A stretch of DNA of 17,495 nucleotides, from contig UQXT01000041.1 of NCBI GenBank assembly GCA_900545075.1, positions 1 through 17,495 on the forward strand, in the 5' to 3' direction. A model generated the notes under the pieces. It was given only the letters and a program-made list of their open reading frames with translations, searched no databases and was not told the origin of the DNA. Shown here in pieces: positions 14,000 to 17,495 of this stretch. The position numbers were made by a program, and so were the translations under genes. Position 1 is the stretch's first letter, and the number at the start of each line of letters is the position of its first letter. The stretch is from an uncultured Collinsella sp. (GTDB lineage Bacteria; Actinomycetota; Coriobacteriia; Coriobacteriales; Coriobacteriaceae).

Positions 14000-16022
14000 G
14001 CGCGGTCTCCTCTTCGATCTGGGTGGACAGCTCCAGCCATTCGTCCTCGAGCTTGGGCAGCTCTTGCTTTAGGCCGTTATATTCCCCGAGCGCGGCGTTG
14101 AACTTGTCCTGATCGGCATAAAGCTCCTCGCTTGCCATCAATTCCATAAGCTCGTCATAGCGGGCGCGCTTTTTGTCGAGCTCCGTCTCGATCTTCTTAA
14201 GCTGGTTGCGCACGCCCTTGAGCTTTTTGTTGAGCGCAGCGCGGGCCTGGGCTTCGGCGCGCTTTTGCTCCTTGGTCTTTTTGCCCTCGGCCGACTTGGG
14301 TGCCGCGGCGGGGGCGTCGGCCTGGGCGGCGTTGGCGGTATTGGTGCTCTTGCTCGCCGCCGGCGCGCTCTCCCCTGCCGCCTCGGCGGCGGCGCGGGCT
14401 GCGAGGTCCTCGCGCTTGTATAGGTAGTAGTCGTAGTCGCCGTCGTAGACCGTGACCTTGCCGTCGCGGATGTCGATGATGCGGTTGGCCACGGCGCGCA
14501 CCAGGTGCTCGTCGTGGCTGATCAGCACGATGGTACCGGGGAAGTTTTGCAGGGCGTTCTCGAGCATGTCCACCGAGTCGATGTCAAGGTGGTTGGTGGG
14601 CTCGTCCAGGCACAGGAGCGCCTCGGGGGCCACGAGCATCTTGGCGAGCGCCAGGCGCGCCTTTTCGCCACCAGAGAGGACGCGGACCTGCTTTTCGATG
14701 GAATCATTGTCGCTAAACAGGAAGGCGCCCAGCAGGCTGCGCTGCTGCGGTACGGTCCACTTGGGCGTGACGGTGTCGATCTCTTGCAGGACGGTATTGG
14801 ACTCGGTCATGCCCTCGAGCGCATGCTGGGCGTAGTATGCCACGCCCACGTTGGTGCCCAGGTCGCGGGTGCCGGTGGTGGGAGGCTCCAGGCCGGCGAG
14901 GATCTTCATGAGGGTGGACTTGCCAGCGCCGTTGGGGCCGACGAGCGCCACATGCTCGCCGCGGTAGAGCTTGAGGTCGATGTCGCTGTAGATGTGCTTA
15001 TCGCCATAGGATTTGGATACACCCTCGAGGCCCACGACCATGTCGCCGGAGCGCGGCGGATCGGGGAACTTAAAGTCGATGTGCTTGTGGCCCTCGGGCA
15101 GGATGACGAGCTCCTTTTTGATCTGCTCGATCTTTCGGATGCGCTCCTGAGCCTGGGCAGCCTTGGTGGGCTTGTAGCGGAACTTGTCGACGAAGACCTG
15201 CATGTGGGCGATGTCGCGCTCCTGTGCGGCACGCTTGGCGCGCATCTGCTCCAGGTTGTCCTCGCGCTGCTTGAGGTAGCTGCTGTAGTTGCCGGTATAG
15301 GTGGTCACGCGACGGTTCTCGAGCGCGGCGACGTGATCGACGCAGGCGTCCATGAAGGCGCGGTCGTGGCTGACGATGAGCACGGCGCCGTCGTAGTTGG
15401 CGATAAAGCCGCGCAGCCACTGGACGCTTTCGAGGTCCAAGTGGTTGGTGGGCTCGTCCAGCAGCAGCAGGTCGGGGTGGCGCAGGAAGAGCTTGGCCAG
15501 CGCGATGCGCATCTGCCAGCCGCCCGAGAACTCGGAGCACGGGCGCTCAAAGTCGGTGACTTTGAAACCCAGGCCGGACAGGATCTTGCGGGCGTTGCTC
15601 TCGAGCTCATAGCCGCCCAGGTGCTCAAAGCGGTCCTGGACCTGGCCGTACTCGTTAAGGAGTGCGTCGACGTCCTTGCCCTGCTCGGAGAGCTCGGTGA
15701 TCTGGGCCTGCAGCTCGTTGGCGCGCTCGCCCATGCGGCGGATTTCCTTGGCGGCGGCCATGACCTCGGCGAGGATGGTGGTGTCCTTTTGCTCCAGGTT
15801 GGTTTCCTGCTCTAGGTAGCCCACCTGGCAGTCCTTTGCGTACTGGACCTGGCCGGCGTCTGGGCTGTCGATGCCCATGATGATCTTGAGCATGGAGGTT
15901 TTGCCGGCGCCGTTGGGTCCCACGAGTGCAAAACGCTCGCCGGGGTTGATCTGGAAGGACGCGCCGCTAAAGAGGACGCGCGCGCCGAAGCTTTTTTCGA
16001 TCTTGTCGACCAGGAGGATCAT
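13986..16022 (-). CDS. ABC-F family ATPase (ribosome-associated translation factor type)
   Basis: The 678-residue protein has two ABC domains in one chain and no membrane segments, the hallmark of ABC-F proteins that act at the ribosomal E site. Domain 1: Walker A GPNGAGKT (35-42), signature FSGGWQMR (165-172), Walker B with DEPTNHLD (189-196). A charged interdomain linker follows at about 240-320. Domain 2: Walker A GPNGAGKS (362-369), signature LSGGEKAR (449-456), DEPTNHLD (473-480). An Ala/Lys-rich linker (541-600) leads to a C-terminal coiled coil (about 600-672), as in Uup or YdiF. It is likely a housekeeping member rather than an antibiotic-resistance factor, judged by its operon, but subfamily cannot be fixed. 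ATG 16022 has AAAGG seven bases upstream, only 31 bases after the tRNA terminator. Confidence 0.93.
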   Translation of the reverse strand: MILLVDKIEKSFGARVLFSGASFQINPGERFALVGPNGAGKTSMLKIIMGIDSPDAGQVQYAKDCQVGYLEQETNLEQKDTTILAEVMAAAKEIRRMGERANELQAQITELSEQGKDVDALLNEYGQVQDRFEHLGGYELESNARKILSGLGFKVTDFERPCSEFSGGWQMRIALAKLFLRHPDLLLLDEPTNHLDLESVQWLRGFIANYDGAVLIVSHDRAFMDACVDHVAALENRRVTTYTGNYSSYLKQREDNLEQMRAKRAAQERDIAHMQVFVDKFRYKPTKAAQAQERIRKIEQIKKELVILPEGHKHIDFKFPDPPRSGDMVVGLEGVSKSYGDKHIYSDIDLKLYRGEHVALVGPNGAGKSTLMKILAGLEPPTTGTRDLGTNVGVAYYAQHALEGMTESNTVLQEIDTVTPKWTVPQQRSLLGAFLFSDNDSIEKQVRVLSGGEKARLALAKMLVAPEALLCLDEPTNHLDIDSVDMLENALQNFPGTIVLISHDEHLVRAVANRIIDIRDGKVTVYDGDYDYYLYKREDLAARAAAEAAGESAPAASKSTNTANAAQADAPAAAPKSAEGKKTKEQKRAEAQARAALNKKLKGVRNQLKKIETELDKKRARYDELMELMASEELYADQDKFNAALGEYNGLKQELPKLEDEWLELSTQIEEETARELS
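14007..14012 (-). promoter_or_regulatory. Shine-Dalgarno site supporting a GTG start
   Basis: GAGGAG on the minus strand, seven bases before GTG 13999 and inside the last codons of the ABC-F gene. It makes the small membrane protein begin at GTG rather than at the internal ATG 13969. Confidence 0.6.
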
Positions 16023-16053
16023 GGTGCCGCCTTTGACCTTGTGTGCCTATATG

Positions 16054-16081
16054 AAAAAAGGCCCCAACTTGCGTTGGAGCC
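16054..16081 (-). terminator. Intrinsic terminator downstream of tRNA-Ala
   Basis: Minus-strand stem GGCTCCAAC (16081-16073) pairs with GTTGGGGCC (16068-16060) around the loop GCAA, 9 pairs including one T-G, followed directly by six T residues (16059-16054). It is the only clear intrinsic terminator in the window. It lies 16 bases after the tRNA and 31 bases before the ABC-F start. Confidence 0.9.
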
Positions 16082-16097
16082 TCATTCAATGCTCGGG

Positions 16098-16170
16098 TGG
16101 AGACGAGGGGGATCGAACCCCTGACCTCTTGACTGCCAGTCAAGCGCTCTCCCAGCTGAGCTACGCCCCC
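16098..16170 (-). tRNA. tRNA-Ala (anticodon GGC)
   Basis: A 73-base cloverleaf on the minus strand. The acceptor stem GGGGGCG pairs with CGTCTCC and includes the G3-U70 wobble that identifies alanine tRNAs. The anticodon stem CTTGA/TCAAG encloses the loop CTGGCAG, giving anticodon GGC (reads GCC and GCU). The T arm is AGGGG-TTCGATC-CCCCT and the discriminator is A. No CCA is encoded (the next bases are CCC), so the tail must be added by nucleotidyltransferase. It has its own promoter and terminator. The 3' end faces the ABC-F gene. Confidence 0.97.
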
Positions 16171-16182
16171 GTGCGAAGAAGT

Positions 16183-16211
16183 ACTATACGGGAACTCGGA
16201 CGGCGATGCAA
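16183..16211 (-). promoter_or_regulatory. Promoter of tRNA-Ala
   Basis: Minus-strand -10 box TATAGT (16188-16183) matches the consensus at 5 of 6 positions. A -35 box TTGCAT (16211-16206), 3 of 6 with the important TTG, lies exactly 17 bases upstream. The expected start is about seven bases after the -10 box, near 16176, giving a very short tRNA leader. Confidence 0.75.
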
Positions 16212-16462
16212 GGACAATTTCGGAAAAACTTTCGGCGGCGGTGGCGAGGACGCGGGACGGGCTCGAGGGCGAGGGGCCCGCGATGCCCGGCCATGCCCGC
16301 GGGGGCAACGCCGCCGCCCTCCCCTCCGGCGCCCTCGGGACATCTCGAATAACGCCGCCCGCGTTTTTCGCTTTCGCGGCGCGGCCCTCCATTCGCCCAA
16401 CGGCCATCCCTGCGGCGCCGGGCCCATTATCGGGGCCAACCGCGCTCCCGCCCGCCCGGCGA
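16212..16462. other. Non-coding GC-extreme spacer
   Basis: No supported gene lies here on either strand; the frames that cross it also run through the tRNA. By hand count, 16231-16460 is about 77% G+C, against roughly 67% in a sampled line of der and 48% in the edge gene. It contains hairpin potential: GCCGC-CCGCG (16354-16363) with CGCGG-C-GCGGC (16375-16385) around an 11-base loop, and imperfectly complementary GGCGG-rich and CCGCC-rich tracts around 16234-16250 and 16309-16330. No T run follows these stems. It could be a degraded gene, a structured RNA, or spacer DNA left by rearrangement. Confidence 0.6.
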
Positions 16463-16622
16463 TTTCAAAACTATGTCAGATTACGGGGCTAGCCCGGGAA
16501 CTCCCGAGCATGCCGTAATTGGTAAAATCAAAACCGCAGGTAGACGACTTGCGAATTCCGTGAAATGCAGGGTATGGACGGCAAGTCCGGGTCCGCCCCC
16601 GTAATCCGGCATAGTTTTGAAA
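16463..16622 (-). repeat. 160-bp element bounded by 26-bp inverted repeats (MITE-like or structured RNA)
   Basis: The left arm (16463-16488, starting TTTCAAAACTATG) and the reverse complement of the right arm (16597-16622) agree at 24 of 26 bases; they differ at 16476/16609 and 16478/16607. Nested inside are a second perfect inverted repeat GACTTGC/GCAAGTC (16546-16552 and 16581-16587) and a hairpin at 16492-16509 around TCCCG/CGGGA. One pair of that hairpin (16494/16507) forms G-U only in a minus-strand transcript. No transposase is encoded and no clear flanking target duplication is visible. The form suits a small non-autonomous mobile or dispersed palindromic repeat, or a folded RNA at the 3' end of the edge gene. 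Copy number could not be tested. Confidence 0.65.
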
Positions 16623-16675
16623 GGGCACTAATTCACTAACAGGCAAACTGGGTTGTTCTAGCGCCTTGTCGCCGG

Positions 16676-17495
16676 CTAATTTCCGATTTCCAACCAGTTG
16701 CATAATACATTTGCGCGCAGTCGCGTCTCGGCGCACTTCATTGCTTCGGATTTGGCTTTATATCGAATCCCCAAGCGACTGCAGACGCTTTTGACTATGG
16801 TGTCTAGCTGCTTTTTGTCGTTAAGCATATCGTGGGTTACCAGGAACACGTCGAAACCCATACTCTGGAGCGCAGTCATGCGCTCTGCATCGTGATCAAG
16901 TACCGCGCCTGATCCATGGATGACTTCACCTTGGATCTCGATAATTACTGCCTTCATTAGGATTGGGTTTACAATCACGATGTCGCCATAGCAAACCTTT
17001 TGACCTGCGATGCTTTGGGCTGCGTCGGATAGAGGGGTTAAATCGTTGAGGTACACGTATCTGAATCCTGCACCACCTAGACGTCGAGAACGGCTTAGAA
17101 GCAGGATCCCCGCGACCTCGAGTGGAGACGCAGCAATGCCGATAACCTGCTGAGCGGCATCATAAAACTGTTTTCCCCACATTTGACTTTTGACCTTGTC
17201 GGCGAATCGATGCAGGTCGCTCAGTTCGATGAGCGGCTCTCTCATCCAAAGAGAAGTACCTTTGAGTTTCGTAACCTCTCTTCCATCCTCATGTTTGTTC
17301 GTTTGGCCTTCATTATCTGGGGCTTTTATGGTTGCGCGGCCGTAAACTCTTTTCCAAGGTACCTCGTCTTCGCCTTCTCCAAGCTCGAACAGATCTTGGG
17401 TGCTGGAATTGCGATTCTCCTCTTCCGATATTTTTAACTGCATTTCGGCAGCGGGGGTCGGCTCGAAAACAGAAAACCAGCCGCAAAGTTCGTAC
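16676..17495 (-). CDS. Protein of unknown family with PD-(D/E)XK nuclease-like core, 5' end beyond the window
   Basis: The reading frame is open from the window edge to a TAG at 16678-16676. An ATG at 17443 would give 255 residues, but it lacks a ribosome site, and the 17 codons before it read as plausible protein (YELCGWFSVFEPTPAAE), so the true start is probably outside the window. Counting from that ATG, residues 1-65 are charged and low-complexity. About 100-230 contain ASPLE, RRLGGAGFRYVYLN, YGDIVIV (D154), VIIEIQGEVIH (E169, Q171, H176), DHDAERMTALQSMGFDVFLVTHDML and a final helix. The D-ExQ-H-D-R-GF pattern resembles DUF559/Vsr-like nuclease folds, with Gln in place of the usual Lys. 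This is a motif-level inference. Its roughly 48% G+C contrasts with the operon and suggests transfer, as in defence or mobile-element cargo. Confidence 0.65.
   Translation of the reverse strand, partial: YELCGWFSVFEPTPAAEMQLKISEEENRNSSTQDLFELGEGEDEVPWKRVYGRATIKAPDNEGQTNKHEDGREVTKLKGTSLWMREPLIELSDLHRFADKVKSQMWGKQFYDAAQQVIGIAASPLEVAGILLLSRSRRLGGAGFRYVYLNDLTPLSDAAQSIAGQKVCYGDIVIVNPILMKAVIIEIQGEVIHGSGAVLDHDAERMTALQSMGFDVFLVTHDMLNDKKQLDTIVKSVCSRLGIRYKAKSEAMKCAETRLRANVLCNWLEIGN

Noticed and set aside
14505..15815. A 436-codon open frame on the plus strand
   Set aside because: It is antisense to the ABC-F gene and is rich in Val, Leu, Gly and His in the manner of antisense frames; it shows no family motif.
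16045..16050. Minus-strand TATAGG between the tRNA terminator and ABC-F
   Set aside because: It matches a -10 box at 4 of 6 positions, but the sequences 16-18 bases upstream match a -35 box at about 2 of 6.
16098..16170. tRNA-Ala as an integration (att) site
   Set aside because: No second copy of its 3' end occurs in the window, no integrase is present, and the atypical DNA lies on its 5' side.
15871..16518. Open frames of 215 (plus) and 146 (minus, 15967-16407) codons across the tRNA
   Set aside because: Both run through the tRNA-Ala gene, its terminator and the GC-extreme spacer, so neither can be a normal protein gene.
16476..16736. An 86-codon minus-strand frame through the inverted-repeat element
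   Set aside because: It overlaps the end of the edge gene in another frame and reads straight through both arms of the repeat. It has no supported ribosome site and is probably repeat-derived, though copies of it may be annotated as hypothetical proteins elsewhere.
1..17495. CRISPR array, insertion sequence, prophage or biosynthetic cluster
   Set aside because: I saw no regularly spaced direct repeats, no transposase, integrase or phage genes, and no biosynthetic enzymes beyond housekeeping ones.

Overview
The window is high-GC bacterial DNA whose gene order, protein types and codon use suggest an actinobacterium of the class Coriobacteriia, most likely Collinsella or a close relative. This is inferred from family knowledge and was not checked by a search. 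Every supported gene lies on the minus strand, so the text below reads from high to low coordinates.

Right edge (about 16.2-17.5 kb): an accessory-looking zone. It holds a protein of unrecognised family with residues resembling a PD-(D/E)XK nuclease (stop at 16676, reading frame open to the window edge) at about 48% GC. Next come a 160-bp element bounded by 26-bp inverted repeats (16463-16622) and a non-coding block of about 77% GC (16231-16460). A well-formed promoter then drives tRNA-Ala(GGC), which ends in a strong intrinsic terminator.

Core (1-16.0 kb): eighteen co-directional housekeeping genes, packed with overlaps or gaps of a few bases and with no intrinsic terminator that I could see. 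In transcription order: ABC-F ATPase; small membrane protein; M50 site-2-type protease; scpA and scpB (chromosome condensation); rluB-type pseudouridine synthase; cmk; plsC-type acyltransferase; ispH; radical SAM/DUF512 protein; der; plsY; gpsA; rpe; cysteine desulfurase; Nif3-like protein; coiled-coil zinc-ribbon protein; and the first 51 codons of coaBC. Themes are ribosome assembly and translation (ABC-F, RluB-type, Der), phospholipid synthesis (GpsA makes glycerol-3-phosphate, PlsY and PlsC acylate it, Cmk supplies CMP/CDP pools), isoprenoids (IspH), chromosome segregation (ScpAB), metal and sulfur chemistry, and CoA synthesis.

Several longest-frame starts are probably wrong. Shine-Dalgarno sites and stop/start overlaps support shorter forms of the zinc-ribbon protein, PlsY, Der, the radical SAM protein, RluB and probably IspH; those are the coordinates given here.

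The core is ordinary. The most unusual material is the right-hand zone: the inverted-repeat element, the GC-extreme block and the edge nuclease-like gene. I do not see a complete novel system; the best candidate for one would continue to the right of this window.
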